From Rhipicephalus microplus (lineage: Eukaryota > Arthropoda > Arachnida > Ixodida > Ixodidae), in contig NC_134701.1 in NCBI RefSeq assembly GCF_043290135.1, forward strand, positions 199,004,101-199,068,100: DNA of 64,000 bases. Reading direction: 5' to 3'. Shown here piece after piece: positions 22,076 to 34,910 of this stretch. The first letter of the stretch is position 1, and each line of letters starts with the position of its first letter. The position numbers were made by a program, and so were the translations under genes. The notes below the pieces were generated by a model. It saw only the letters and a list, made by a program, of their open reading frames with translations, had not been told where the DNA came from and did no database searches.

Positions 22076-25000
22076 ATAATAAAGACGGTCGGATCGGGGT
22101 AAATAACTTAAGCGAACATCTGACGTCTCCTCTTTCCCTCTTATTGTGAGGTGCATTTCTGGGTTGCTGCGTTTTATCTTTCCTAATCTGGTCCTATACG
22201 TATAACCAGCTCTGCCGTGAAACACATCTTTCTCTTCACATCGCCGCCGTTAGATGCTGCAAACTTCCCGAGGTTCACCATCTCTGGTTTATCTCTGCAT
22301 ACGTTTCATTTTTTACGAGTTCCGCCACTCCTATATAATGCGCTTCGATCTCGCCAAAGTATTCGAAATCGGTAGCTACAGGATAAGGACGGAAGAGTGG
22401 CGGCGTGGAATTCTTTCCGGCCTTCCGGGAAAGCTTACACCGACCGGGTCAATCTGAAAGTTTCGACACGGTCCGCAAGCATACATACCATCCGACCAAG
22501 TTGCTTGCTCAACAGGGCATACCTGCTCAGTGGGTCGCCTTTCGTCGCCGTCCTTCGCTCGTGCGGAAGCGCACACGAACTCGCTCCTCGTTATGTTCCG
22601 GCAGCAGCACACCTGTTGGTCGTTTTTCTTTTCTTTTTTTATTCGCACGTGCCTTGCCGTTTGTTTCCTGCTATTATGCCGACTCCTCTAATTTCATGTT
22701 TTCCAGCTATCGACCTTGTGTTCGCGGCTTTATTATTTCGGCACTGTCGGCAACTTGTTTCGAATGCGAACGTCGGTCGCTCAACCGGAGGTCACTGCAT
22801 GTTGTTACGACGTACTCATCCCCCTTTGCGTTCAAGGGTGTGAGTTGGTGGCGGCTGGTACCAGCAGAGTTTCCTGCGATAATATTGCTAGGTGGAAATA
22901 CGATGACAGCAGGTGCCGTATTCGACTGGTTGTGATTAGAAGTAGGAAAAGACGCCCGATTTCTGCAGCCCGTTAGGGAGCCTGGCGCAGCGTCTCGTAT
23001 TCGACTGAAGGAAGCGCAGCACGAAGTTCGAGAGGCATTGGCTGCTAAAAGGCCGAGCTGTTTTGAGGAGTGGAAGGAGATCGCCCCATTGGGGAGTGGA
23101 TAGAATTCCGATAGGTGTAATCTTAAGCTTACTAACGTATAAGACGAACGTTTGCTAGTTGTTCTCGGAATCGAGGGGCTTGAAGCATCAATGACTGATA
23201 CGGATTCATAAATATATTCTCAGTGGTCGCTGAACTGACCGGGATAAAGGCTTAGGAGAGCACTGTTCGAATGGTCCCCTCATCAGACCGGCACGCTTCT
23301 TTTCGTTTCCACTTGAAGGTATCTATCGCAAGTGAGCCAACGGTGTCTGGAACTAGGTGTTTCACCGTCCAAAGAGGTAATTGAATTCGCGCAGCAGTAG
23401 TATTTCTTAAAAAACGCCGTCGACTCGAGAATATATACTATAGCACGGAGTTAGTGATAAATCAGCACCAACTATACATAGCTGGACTTTGAGTTCTCTG
23501 GAGATATGAGGGTATACATGAGGGCGTACGCGCTTAGTCACCGTGAGCACTTTACCGACTACTTGACTTTGTAGCAAGACGCTGCCACGGCGGCACGTCG
23601 CCGTCCCCGTAATACCGGTAGCACAAGAGTGATTTATCTAGAACAACGAAATTGTCAAAAAGAAGCTAAGATAAAATATTCCGAAGCTTGTTAGCACTGA
23701 TGTCGTGGCGACGGCTATGTTGGAGGGAATGAATCTATGGGATCTAGACCAGACTTCTCAAACATTGGTCCGCACATGACATTTTTTTGCAGTTTTTAAT
23801 TTTTTTATGAGTATGCTCACGCGTCAAGTGATCATACTTGTTCGTATAACAAGTATACACAAAAGTTTTGATAAGTATGCAAACGAGACATGCACGTGCC
23901 TGGTGCCATACTCAGACTCACTTCCATATTTCAAACTCGCCGTTCACATTTCATTCATTCAGCGGTATACATAGTCGGACAATTCCGTAGCTGGTGCGTA
24001 CCACTGAATGAATAAAATACCGATACTGTGTCTGCAAATTAAGTATCGGTATCTGTCTGAAAAACTGGCTTCAACTTCTCTTCAGAAATGACCCATATAT
24101 GATACATAGGAAAGGCCCCTGGCCCTCGCTGGAGACGATTCCGTGACTGGTGACTTTGATACCCCTGACCTATACCGCGAATTCGCATGAGTTATTCGAA
24201 TGTTGTGAACGGTAATTGAGTGTAATGTTATGGAGGTCATTGTTCCACCTTTGGGTCTCTGTTCTCGATGTGATTATGATGCAGGTTCCTGCGTCACGAT
24301 CAGCTTACCGCGCTCGGTACTGAAGTCACCAACTAGCGCATGCAACCGTCAACAGAACACTGACCAAATGACTGCTTACGATTCGAAGGGTGCCTCCGCG
24401 CACTCAGTGTTCACCACGCGCATGGTAGCAATTATGACGTCACAAGGGTACGCCCTTGGTCCGCCAACTTGCTACGCGTGGCGTTGGTAATATCGTGCTC
24501 AATTCCACGCTGGCGCAGCCATTTGCTCTCAGAGGCGTGACGATAGTTATAGCGCGAGAACAAAATGACGACACATAGACAAGAAGGACACGAAGGCCAA
24601 GCTGCCACACTTCTATGCTCCGAGAGGTCGACTTTGGAAGGTCTTCCATGTCACGTCACGTCGCCATTGCGGTCGTTCGCTGCTGCTATAGGCCCGCCGT
24701 GTTTGAGGCCGTTCACCACGCGTCCCTGATTTCTCTGCATCATCCAGCCTTCCGAGCGGTCGGTGTGGCTGTTTGTTTGTTTCACCGCCTGGAGGTTCAT
24801 TTAGGCTCGGAGTGCCAGCACGCGAGAGGAAAGTGACAGCGCAACCGTCGTTCCTGGTTCTGGAAGGCGCTCACGCTGATAGCCTTTCCTGGATGTCTAA
24901 GCACATGTAACCTTTATCCTTGTTTCTTTTCTTTTTTTTATCTTTGGCATTACGAGCGTTGAAGGTCGATTCCGGTTTTTAACGCATCGCCAACGGTGAA

Positions 25001-28000
25001 ACAGAGAGGCATGGCGAGGAAAAAGGAACCCCTCCCTTTATTCTTGATCGCACCCGTCGTACATGTGCACGCATTTCGTTCCTTTTTCTGGCTCGACCAT
25101 GCTTGAACCTGCAGAATGTGCGCTGATGCACACTCACCATGCACCGTTGCCGATTTGCAAAGAACTCAGCAGCAACATCTCTCTCTCTCTTTTGCATTCA
25201 TTATTTGTGTATTTTCCATTCAGTTTATATACTTGGATGCACCTCACGTCAGGGGCCAAAGTGACGAGGGTGCAACCGAGATTTCCTGGACGTTCACAGA
25301 ATGGCTACACGGGCATTATTTCTCTCGAATCTTTTCCGTTTCGGATGCGGAAGGTCGATGCGCGTTGCCACGCATGGCTGCTATTATGCGCGGAGGGGAC
25401 ATTCCGACGAAAGGGAAAGCTTTCATTCCACGAGTAATCTGATCGCCGTGTTTGAACTGCATTGTAATTCTTTTCGACGCGAAATCCCGCCATACTTGAT
25501 TCATGAGAGGAGAGGGGTGAGATGTGAGTCAACACGTGAGGTGCGAAGGCCCGAACGTGGTATGTTCATTTCCTGATGCTTATCTTATATATTCTAGAGT
25601 ACTCTGGCCAAGCTTTTTAAGGAAAAGTTCAAGTTTAGCACCACCAATTCTAATGGTGACGTAGAGGTCGGCGTCAGAGTGACCGATGATCGGGCTAAAC
25701 GTGTTAAGCGTGCACTGCAGAGAGTAAGAAACGGCGTTCGATTCCTACAATGCTTACTCTGCGGCACTACGATAGTTCAGGCACGCGATGGGAACGTAAT
25801 ACACGGATTAGCCTAATCATCGTGTTAGTGGCTTTGAACGAACTTGTGGCTCTATTTATTATTGTGTTTTGGCGCTTGTTCGGATAAAAGAACGGATTGT
25901 TGCGGATATAGTGTGCCGATTTTAACAGGTGTGCATAAAAAGGTTACAGTGTTGCAGTGCAACTGCTGGACATTTGCTGAGCTTCGTCTATCGACAAAGC
26001 GGCTGCAGCTCACACGGGGCCAAACGAAGCCAAAAGAACCACGCTTTGTCAAATCCGTGTACTGCCGATCGTTCCCGTGCTGGCTGAAGCGCCTTGCATT
26101 GCAGCTCCCATATATACACTAGCGCTGGAGTTCCCTCGAGTATATGATAAGGAAAACGTTTGGGAAATGGGGCTCGATTGACGCCAGCCTATACGCCTGA
26201 TCTCTGAGTGTGTATAAAAAATAAAGTTCGCTCACTGAGGCGTTAGAAGCCAGTGGGCGGGGCAACTGCCTGCAAGTTGACTAACGCACTACCTTCATGC
26301 AATCACGGCCATTTGGGTCCTCCGCTGATGACGGCAGTTAAGCTATAGTGTAAATGAACAAGGTACAGTGCTAGACGACAACTACCCATTAGTTGAGAGT
26401 CACTGCTAAGCTATACAGTGTAAAAAAAAAACGCAATAAGGCAAGCGGCTAACTGGAAGGTTTGCTATTATGCTCTGTGAGCCGAATTCCAAAGTTTGCA
26501 CTGTAATATAGAGTAATGCGTACATATACTCATGCGTACATTGCTTCCACGCGACGCACTTTTCCCGCACTTCTCAGAACGGAATTCTCATTATTCAAAC
26601 AGTTATACGAAAGTAGAAATTGATCGTGCAAAAAGGGCAGTATGTGTACTGCGAAGAACGACATCTTCAAAACTAATTGGTTCGTACAAATAGACAATCA
26701 TGCCAACAGCAGGGCAAAAAAGGCCGACACGTGCGCAGATAGGGACACGCACAGATTTTCAGTGTGGTGATGCGTAACATGTGAGCTTTTTACTTCACGT
26801 TCGATTGCGTGAACGTGTGCGCATTAGTTCTCAAGGAGCTTTTAGAGAGATGCACTTTTTAGGTCACTGCTGTCGGTTATGTTGTTGGTATATATATAGG
26901 CCCGCGATTTCACGTCATAACGACTCTTTTGAGGTATCCATGCATAAATTGCATTATAGTACGACTCGCACTTACGTGCATCGCTTTTAAGGCAATAACA
27001 GTTAAAGAAAGATGGAAATGAGTTTGGCAAGTCGAGCTTGGTGTGCTTCATGCGTCCCGCTCCATTCGTACAGCTGTGGGCTACGTGCTCTCTCGAGGAA
27101 AAATCCCGGATGCCAGCGCGGCGGGAAGGTGACGTCATTTAGGCTTTCCTTTAACGGCGGCGAGCATATGGCTCCCTCCTCGATCTAAGCGATGGCCGTC
27201 TGGGAGAGATCCGTATCTGGCGCAGCAGCAGCGCACCATAGCACGCTATGAGGCCGTTCACCATGGCCTTGATGGCGGCCTCTTCGTCTGGGACGGGCAC
27301 TTGCGTTTTCCTCTACGGACTAATGGGGGACCCTGGGCCTGCTGTCAGTGTCGCCGCCGTTATCGTATGCCACTGAACTGGCTTGATGCTTTCTCCACAC
27401 GACTTTGTCCACACGACGCGTCGATAATGCTGCGCGGAGTGATAATACTGATACATTGCCCGTTGCGTGTAAGCTCTTGAATACCCAGGGTTTGTCATCG
27501 TTCAAGTATCTGCTTCAGGCATGGGCATGCGCACGAGGGGGTTGATGCTACCCTCCCTTATCCCCTATTGGAACGGGGCGCTAAGTCTGCTCCCTACGTT
27601 GACTCAGTTATGGCCATGCGTATATATATTTTTTTGCAGATAACAGTGGCCGAAGGCCCCTGATACTGCATTCTAAGCGCTTTTCACATCTAATCGTTAC
27701 TTCAGAAAAGCCACGGGCCAAAGGCACGTCATAGTGAGAAGCACGCCGTCACTTAATTTTAATATTTTTGTTTTCACACGCTGTGAAGCATGTTGCCCTA
27801 TGGATAAGAACAACGGAGACCAAAGATGCTGCGATGAAACTCTGCCGATCTGGGACCACGTGCTCACATGCATGCTACAGATTTCGGTTACCGGAAAATG
27901 TAATGATTGTGCAGCACTTATTGCTTTATATGAGAACGGCAGTATATAGAGCTGCTTCTCGTAATGATTTGGGAATGCCTGCCATGTGCGCTTCATCCTT

Positions 28001-28080
28001 TCTGTATTCTTTAGAAAGCTCTCTTCAACCGAGTTTCTCTTTATTATACCTCCTGCTTGTAACTGCCATGGCTTAGTAGA
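22076..28080. other. Intronic stretch: no gene recognised
   Basis: About 6 kb without a recognisable SINE, LINE or gene. Overlapping open frames of 148 and 176 codons at 22397-22935 (plus strand, two frames) lack any domain and cancel each other as evidence. Bases 27200-27440 are GC-richer and open in one plus frame without a recognisable product. Confidence 0.45.
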
Positions 28081-28092
28081 AGCAGCAGCAGC

Positions 28093-28152
<60 letters not shown>

Positions 28153-28170
28153 TGTAGTAGTAGTAGCAGT
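28081..28170. repeat. (AGC)n-(AGT)n microsatellite
   Basis: A trinucleotide run of about 30 units, first agc and then agt, with single-base interruptions near 28153 and 28167. Confidence 0.97.
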
Positions 28171-28667
28171 GACATCTTTTATCGATTTTAAGGTTACTGT
28201 ATAGAAGTGGGTGGCGTCTTCAGTCCAGGAACCTCTTGGCCAATCTGCGGCTTGCCGTGCTTGGGAGCAGAGCCAGCTTGCTCGCCCTATATAACCTAGC
28301 TACAGCAAACCATATCTCCCACTGCCTTTCGAGATGTCCTCAAAAGGGCAGAATCGATGTTTTTGGGCCGCGATTCACTTAGATATGTGTTCTTTTCATA
28401 AACTACGGACGCTGATTGGTAGGCGTCTTCTTTTTATCAAAGGCTGTGATGTCGGTCACAGGTTCGCATGCGCGATATGCCTTTTTGCGCCTATAGTTTC
28501 ATTTTATAGCGCACAATAAGCTTAAAAATTGCGATTATGCAACCATTTGTATACAGAGAGAGGATCCACGCTCGCTGGCTGATTCCCTCCTAGAATATTT
28601 ATCACCAGCACTGGTCTTATCACATACAAGCATCCAATTGGCTAGTCGGAAAGCGTTGCAGTCCTTC

Positions 28668-28737
28668 GGGCATCATCATCATTATCATCATCATCATCAT
28701 CAGGCTGACTACATCCACTGCAGGACAGAGGCCTCTC
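28668..28737 (-). mobile_element. RTE-like LINE 3' terminus, second copy
   Basis: Read on the minus strand it gives ggcctctgtcctgcagtgga then tgtagtcagcctgatgatga, matching the last codons, stop and tail of the copy at 8239. Only the terminal 45 bp or so plus an extended (ATG/ATA)n tail survive. Confidence 0.75.
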
Positions 28738-31610
28738 CTTCTCTCTCTTTGGGCATACTTCATGCCAGTTTATTGTATTTGCTGTTTTACTTCGCACAGA
28801 CGTTTGACCGTGATAATGTGTTCTTTAAAGTACCTCGTCCCATTGAAGCGATGTGGTCGAATTTTCAGCTTGTCGTGTTATCAACTCGAGACAGGTCGGC
28901 AACAGAAGGGGAACTCACTGAGACACACTCACGCAGTATATCATGCGTCTTGGACTCACCTGGACTCATACTCACGAAAATATTGTTCACCCGAACTCAG
29001 AATCAGGGCTTCATCAGAATTTGAGTAAGTCTGAACGAGTCGACTCGTGGGGTAGAGGCCAAGGGTTCGCCTAAGTGAAAGTCGTATACCTTGAGTGGCC
29101 CGTGATAATCCACTCCCGTACACCACTCACATTGCGAGGGACTGTGCAATCAAGTATCTCGATACAATCTATCCGGCGAGTGGAGTTAAGGTTCTCGACG
29201 CTTTGCATATCGATGCAGATAGCGCGGATACAATCGTCGTCCCAACCCAATGCCTCGACCTATACGCGTATAAGGTCGACGAGTCTTGAGTCGAGTGGTG
29301 CCCTTCGCTGCTTCGGGTGATCCCGGCGACACCGTTGAGTGTGCGCTGTCTCGGAACCGGTGCAGGTCGCCCTTTCTATTGTTGTCAGCCGCAAATTCAC
29401 AGGTAGAAGTGGCCTCATCCTTGGAGTCACCTGAATACACGGCTGCTGTTCGAGCGTGTACAAGGAGACGCTTCGAGGCATCTATTTGCAGCTAAGGAAC
29501 GCGACATGCAAGTTGCGAGTAAACACGTCGCGTATTGTTTATTGACACGTACGTATAGTGAGAGGTCGAAACAAAGGCATAGACATATATGTAATTGTGC
29601 GTTGCCGCAGACACCGGCGCGTCACAACATATTGGGTCTTTTCTTTTGAGCAGCCATCTGATAGCCGCATGCCTAAGCTGACGGCCATATGCGTATAGAG
29701 GGAAGCGGCGGAGAACGAGTGAAAAGGATAATGAATGTGTAGTCCTTGGATTGCCCTTGTCATAATTTTGACGAGGATAGTCATTAAATATAGGTGCGTG
29801 TGGGGGGGGGTAATTATGTTAAAAACAATGCTTCACGCAACGCCGTTTCACTTTCTTAGTAAGTATATGCTAATAAAAGTCGGGAGTGCGACAATTTCAA
29901 TATGTTCTTCAAACCGGAAGCACACTTTTACTTCGCAATGCAGTTTAACACACCTCATATTTGTTCCCGTGCTCTTGCACGTAGCTGTACGTTGTAACGA
30001 TTGCTTGAAGATGGACATATATTGTCTAGAGATCACAAACACGAACAAAATGTGAGATCGGAGTGTGGAGTTGGTGCACGAAGAGGTCATTTGCATGCCG
30101 CCAGGGGTGAAAACATTTTCACTTGAATGCTTCTTCTTCAATCGCAAGGACTTAATTCAACTAGGTCGCGAAGTGTTGTCGGTCATTTTTTTTCTTTTTT
30201 TTTTGCAATCATCCAAGTAAAACTTGCTTCTTTACAACGGAGGGGAGAATCACCTACTTTCTGGACTTTTGTACGAGTGCACAAAAGCTGTCATAACAGC
30301 CTCAGTAGAGCATGTTTGGGGAGTCACGCATGTTAACAACAGTCCAGAGGGGGCAATGTTGACGCATGTTAACAATTGTTTAGAAGAAGCCTTCGATGAC
30401 AGACAGAGAAAGGTATCTCGCCACTTCCCCCCCCCCCATTCCGAAAAAAAAAAGGCATGTCAAAAGCGGATAAAAAAGGGCCTCTCTCCATTTTTCGTGA
30501 ACTGGAAATTCAATTACATTTTTTTTAGTTTTTCTTACTTTTATTTTTTGCGTAACGTCCAAGTGAAAAGTTCAGATGTGTAAATCGTTCCTCTAACATC
30601 TTGCACGGCTGCATCGGCAAGGTCAAGTTTGGGACGCTTCAAATAACGAACGTGGGACACAATTTGCGCGGCCATTGCTCGCTCCGAGCCAGCCGTTCGT
30701 AGCGAACAAGCTTGTCGTTCGTCTGAAAGCGTTCGCGTATCCAGTTGCTTAGGAAGTGTGCGAGTATTCGGAGACTTCTGGGCCTCTGCCTTACGCGCAC
30801 ACAATTTTCCTCATATAGGTGCGTCATGAAAGAAGCTCCACCACAGCCCCGTTGGGCACGGCTTTCATACGTGTGTCGCAATGAATGTGTCGTAAGGCCA
30901 CTCGACTAATCAACGGCCGGTGCGCACGAGGTTTGCGCAAGGGCACGCAGATGCGATTGCGGTAGCGGCGCTCACAAACGCCGATCGACGCGCCGCCGGT
31001 GTCGCCATTCAGTGGCGCGATTTCCTCCTTCGATCAATCGCGGCTTTTCCGCCGCGGCCCGCTCGGATGTGCGAGTATATAGTACGTTCGCTACCTGCTT
31101 CCTCTATCAGGACGTGCCGCGAGGAGCACAACTCGAGCGAGCTTCCATTGCTCGGAGAAAGAGAGAGAAAGGGATGCAGCGAGAAAGGACCAGAAGGGCA
31201 CATGGGTACACCACAAACCACTTTGCTCCCCTAAAGTGGTTTCAAGCGAGCAAAACACCGTTTCGGCTAACTACAAATTGCAAGAATGAGGGTGTGAGGG
31301 TGTTTTTTCTACTCAAATAGCCTTCAAGGGGCAATGTTTTACCTGAAACGTCCTTTTGTGAGCTAAGGGTGTAATGGTTTATTGAAACACCCGGGGCCCG
31401 CACGACTTTGCATGTGGTCATAACTGGGACTCGCCGATTAAAATGCTGTTGGATATTAGGCGAGTTTAGTTTAACAGATCCGTCCTTTTTAAAGCTATCT
31501 AAAGCACGCCGTATATTTACGCCCATTTCCTTAAATATCTAATGTCCATACTAAACAGGAATATTCCCACCTGCGGCGACTTAAGATACCTTGACTATAT
31601 GTACCAGATG
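28738..31610. other. Intronic stretch: no gene recognised
   Basis: Bases 30900-31160 are CpG-rich and contain gagtatatagtacg at 31073-31086, which resembles a TATA element, but no exon could be tied to it. A short direct repeat acgcatgttaacaa occurs at 30327 and 30362. The rest shows nothing recognisable. Confidence 0.45.
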
Positions 31611-31680
31611 CAGTGGCGTGGCCAGGGTGTGGCACACTTAGCCTGTGCTTCCCCCGATTTTTATTTTTTTTTTTCGCCAT
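31611..31680 (+). mobile_element. Possible hAT-type terminal fragment
   Basis: Starts cagtggcgtggccagggtgt, resembling the terminal inverted repeat (CAGTGGCG-type) of many hAT-related MITEs. A reverse-oriented counterpart ccctggctacgccct occurs at 42838, not as its partner. No matching right end is nearby. Confidence 0.35.
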
Positions 31681-32534
31681 GAGAAAGGGCGAAACATGGT
31701 CACTTTAAAATGTATCCGAAAACATCAGCTAGAGATACAACATTTTAGCCTGTAAGCCTCAGCCGTTACAACTTCTTCGTCACACTCTTCTTTCGGTTTC
31801 GGCCGGACACTGAAAACTATTTCCTCTTCTGATGGCTCTGCGCAGGTACTGAAAACGAACGTGGCTTGTTCTCGTCTCCCGCATGGCCGCTTTGCCTTGG
31901 CGGCGCTGCGTGCCCAATTAAGCCGATGCATGGGTGATTTAAAGGTAGCACGCATCGGCTGTTCCAGCACAGTAGTGCGCAACCCCATTAAATTGATCCT
32001 CAAAATGAGCCCGGGTTCCGCAGATTAACTTTGTTCAACCGATATATTCACTATTCGGAGGTTTGCATAGAATGCATAGGAATATCATTGCAGATTTTCT
32101 AAAAAGTTCCTTACTGAAATATTCGTTAAACTGGCTTTCGTACAAGTGAGAGTTCACTGTACAAGGGTAGATCAGGCTTATTTATTACCCAGATTTAACC
32201 GAGGAACAACGTGATAGACAGATACATAAACGGCAACAAACACGGCGTGCCAGAAATGTTGTATTCGCGAGATTGGAATATTTTGCGATGCCCTAAACCT
32301 CTGTGGAGTTGGTTGCGTTAGTTCATTGATTTGCGGGCAAACCTCCCGTTGAGAGCGACAATGAAGTTCTATACCGTGATGTTGGAAGTGCCAGCCAATA
32401 TGTTTTTTTTTTCTTGTATTCTTCGCGCGCGAACGCAAAGACTGGTGTGCCAACGTGACGCCAATAACAGGATACTGATCAACCGAGCTCGAGCCAATGG
32501 ACTTCCGTAACGAGGAGCCCACTAGTGTGTGTGA

Positions 32535-32615
32535 GGGGTGGCCCGCACGGGTCCATCTCCCTCCTACTCCCTATAATATATAAATAATAAAGTTTTTTCT
32601 CTCTCTCTACATTTC
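32535..32615 (+). mobile_element. Probable LINE 3' UTR tail
   Basis: Ends ataataaagttttttctctc, as at 21670-21690. Upstream codons are not recognisable. Confidence 0.35.
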
Positions 32616-32801
32616 CGATTATAGTTCCGTGATTTTGGGACAGGAAATTATCGCCACTAATACTTATAAGTTTGAGTCGACATTTTATAGGTTTGCTTTA
32701 CCTGCAAACAGTCAACTGCGTTCGACTGCATGTTGTAGAAGTCTACTACGCCACAACAAGCTATAGGACTACAGTGCTTCAGTGCTACACTGCTACAGGG
32801 C

Positions 32802-32887
32802 CGCTTTACAGGTGCAGCTTTCTTCAAGGCCACAACAGTCTAGTGCGCTACGTTGCTTCCGCTTTACAGGTGCAGCTCTCTTCAAGT
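32802..32887. repeat. 57-bp tandem duplication
   Basis: The block cgctttacaggtgcagct, then tcttcaag, occurs at 32802 and again at 32859. Confidence 0.8.
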
Positions 32888-33774
32888 TTAGTTTTTGCGG
32901 TACCTACGGTGTTTCGATCAACACCTCAGTGACGGCTCGCTCGTCCACGTTTCAGTGAGAGAGAGAGAGAAACGAATAATGACGCGTGCATTCATCAGGA
33001 CGCAAGTTGGAAGATGCATTTTTTCCTCTATTGGTGTCGAGCGACGCGTGCCAAGTCTGATCCAATGTAACGGGTTTGTAGTGGGGGCAAGTGCGAGGAA
33101 ATAATAAGATAAAGGGACATGTGTGGTGTCTTTTCCGCCAGCACGAGCACGTGCAGGTCCTTTCGCTGTTTTTTTTTTCTTTAACGCATGCTTGAGGCTA
33201 GACGGCACGTGCCTATAGTGCACGCGCGCTTGGGATCTATAGGAAAATGGGGCTGATTGGGCAAGTTATGAGGAAAATTATCGCGGTATTCTAGTAGGTT
33301 CCACCAGTAACTCCTTGTGGAACAGATGTCAGGGAACCAAAGCTTGCTTACAGAAAAAACGCGAAGGTCTGCAGTGAGAACGTGTTTCTTAGTTGCAGTG
33401 ATAATGATTCGAGGTTAGAAAATGAGATAATTTTTGCCACGCCTGTAAGGGAGCACTATAAAGGGGTGTAGTAGAAAAATTATGAGGGGGCACTACGCAG
33501 TGATAAATAAAGGGTGTTTCATCTCCACTACCGTGGAAAACCCGCGAAAGAGAAAAGCATGCAGTATGCGCCTGTGTTTTCCAGAGCAAAACCTTTACGC
33601 TTTGCAGCCACCGCTCCACTAACGCGATATCACTTCGCAGATGTGTTTTAACAAGAGATTTAAGATAGATGAGTTTACTGTAAAGATGCACGTTTGTGTC
33701 TCTTGTATTAGGTAAGAAACTTGCACGTCATGGTAAATTTATGGGATTCTGACACCTCTTTCCAAGCCAAAGAT

Positions 33775-34910
33775 TATTATTTTTGATTAGAATAGAAAAT
33801 AAACGAAGAAGTTTTTGTCACCGTTACTTGGCGATGGCTACCCCTTTCCACTTGATGGTTACAAATAGATAAAAAAACAAAATAGCATATATACATATAT
33901 ACAGTCCAACATAGGTGAGTGAAAAAAGTTATCCTATATGGGCAGAACAAACACGTAGTCGCCACGTTCACTTTTAACTATAGTCCGCTCAATAGTGGTC
34001 ACAAATCTTCGTTTCTTCAAAGAAGTGCTGCAGTACCTTCATTGTTTTGCCATTTGTTTTAGATGGCCATGGACCTAGTACTTTATTCAACGCAAATGGC
34101 CACACGGGATCTAACTTATGGAGTTCCTGTTCGAGTCGCATTCGGTGTGTGTGTGTCGTGTTTCGGACATTCGTGCAAGTGGTGATAGATGTCCTCGTCG
34201 TCGTGGTCGCATGAACATGCTGACATTGTTGCACGCTGAATACGAAGTAGGAAGTGCTTTGTGTAAGTAGTTCCGAGTCTTAGGCGATGTATGAGTGTGT
34301 CGATACTCCTTGGGAAATCACGGTCTAGTTGGCATTCAAGATTAGGATCAACAGAATATAGGATCGATTCCTTCGTTTTGTCTGTGAACCAGGTAGAGAA
34401 GCACGATTCGCATTTAGTTTTTCTTAAAATTCTATTTACATCATATTGAGATACAGAAATGAGGCACGTTTCCCTATAGAGTGATGAGCGGTTTCCACCA
34501 ACTCATCTGCCACTCCATTTCCCTTTATTCCGCAGTGACTGGGAACTTACTGAAATGCCACTCGATGATTCGACTTCGTAGCTTCTGAGGGCTCTTTTAG
34601 TATAGCGTATATTATACGCACATCAATGTGTATTGAAGTGGCATTTTCCACACATGCAAATGCCGCCAGAGAGCATGTAATTGACACCCATTTTCTTGTT
34701 AACGACGAACCTTTAACTCGTAATATGCATAGCTGATACCGGTGGCGAGTATAGTGAGATTTACATACAATTTTCGAGGTGCATGGCCATTTATGATGGA
34801 CCGTGACGACCACGTGACACGCCGACAAGCGGAGATCCCAAGGTTCTTCGCTCCAGCCCTTGAGAGCAACCTCCCCCTTCCCCCCTCTGCCCGTGCCGTT
34901 CGTGTTCTTC
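33775..34910 (-). mobile_element. LINE 3' region with RNase H and C-terminal Cys/His motif, decayed
   Basis: Reading on the minus strand from right to left: near 34500 the frame gives VPSHCGIKGNGVADELVETA, a hallmark of the RNase H domain of I/R1-type LINEs. Near 34200-34320 it gives DTLIHRLRLGTTYTKHFLL, then CSCDHDDEDIYHHLHECPKH, the C-terminal CCHC-like motif. Near 34000-34130 it gives KLDPVWPFALNKVLGPWPS, a stop, then 3' UTR to about 33780. Frameshifts and stops separate these blocks, so the copy is inactive. The RT domain is absent (5'-truncated). This family differs from the one at 36690. Confidence 0.8.

Noticed and set aside
22397..22976. Overlapping 148-, 176- and 86-codon plus-strand ORFs
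   Set aside because: Several frames are open at once because of local composition. None has a recognisable motif.
27986..28204. ORF with a long valine run
   Set aside because: It translates the (AGT)n microsatellite.
29075..29495. Cluster of open frames on both strands
   Set aside because: All six-frame products lack motifs and none is favoured over its antisense shadow.
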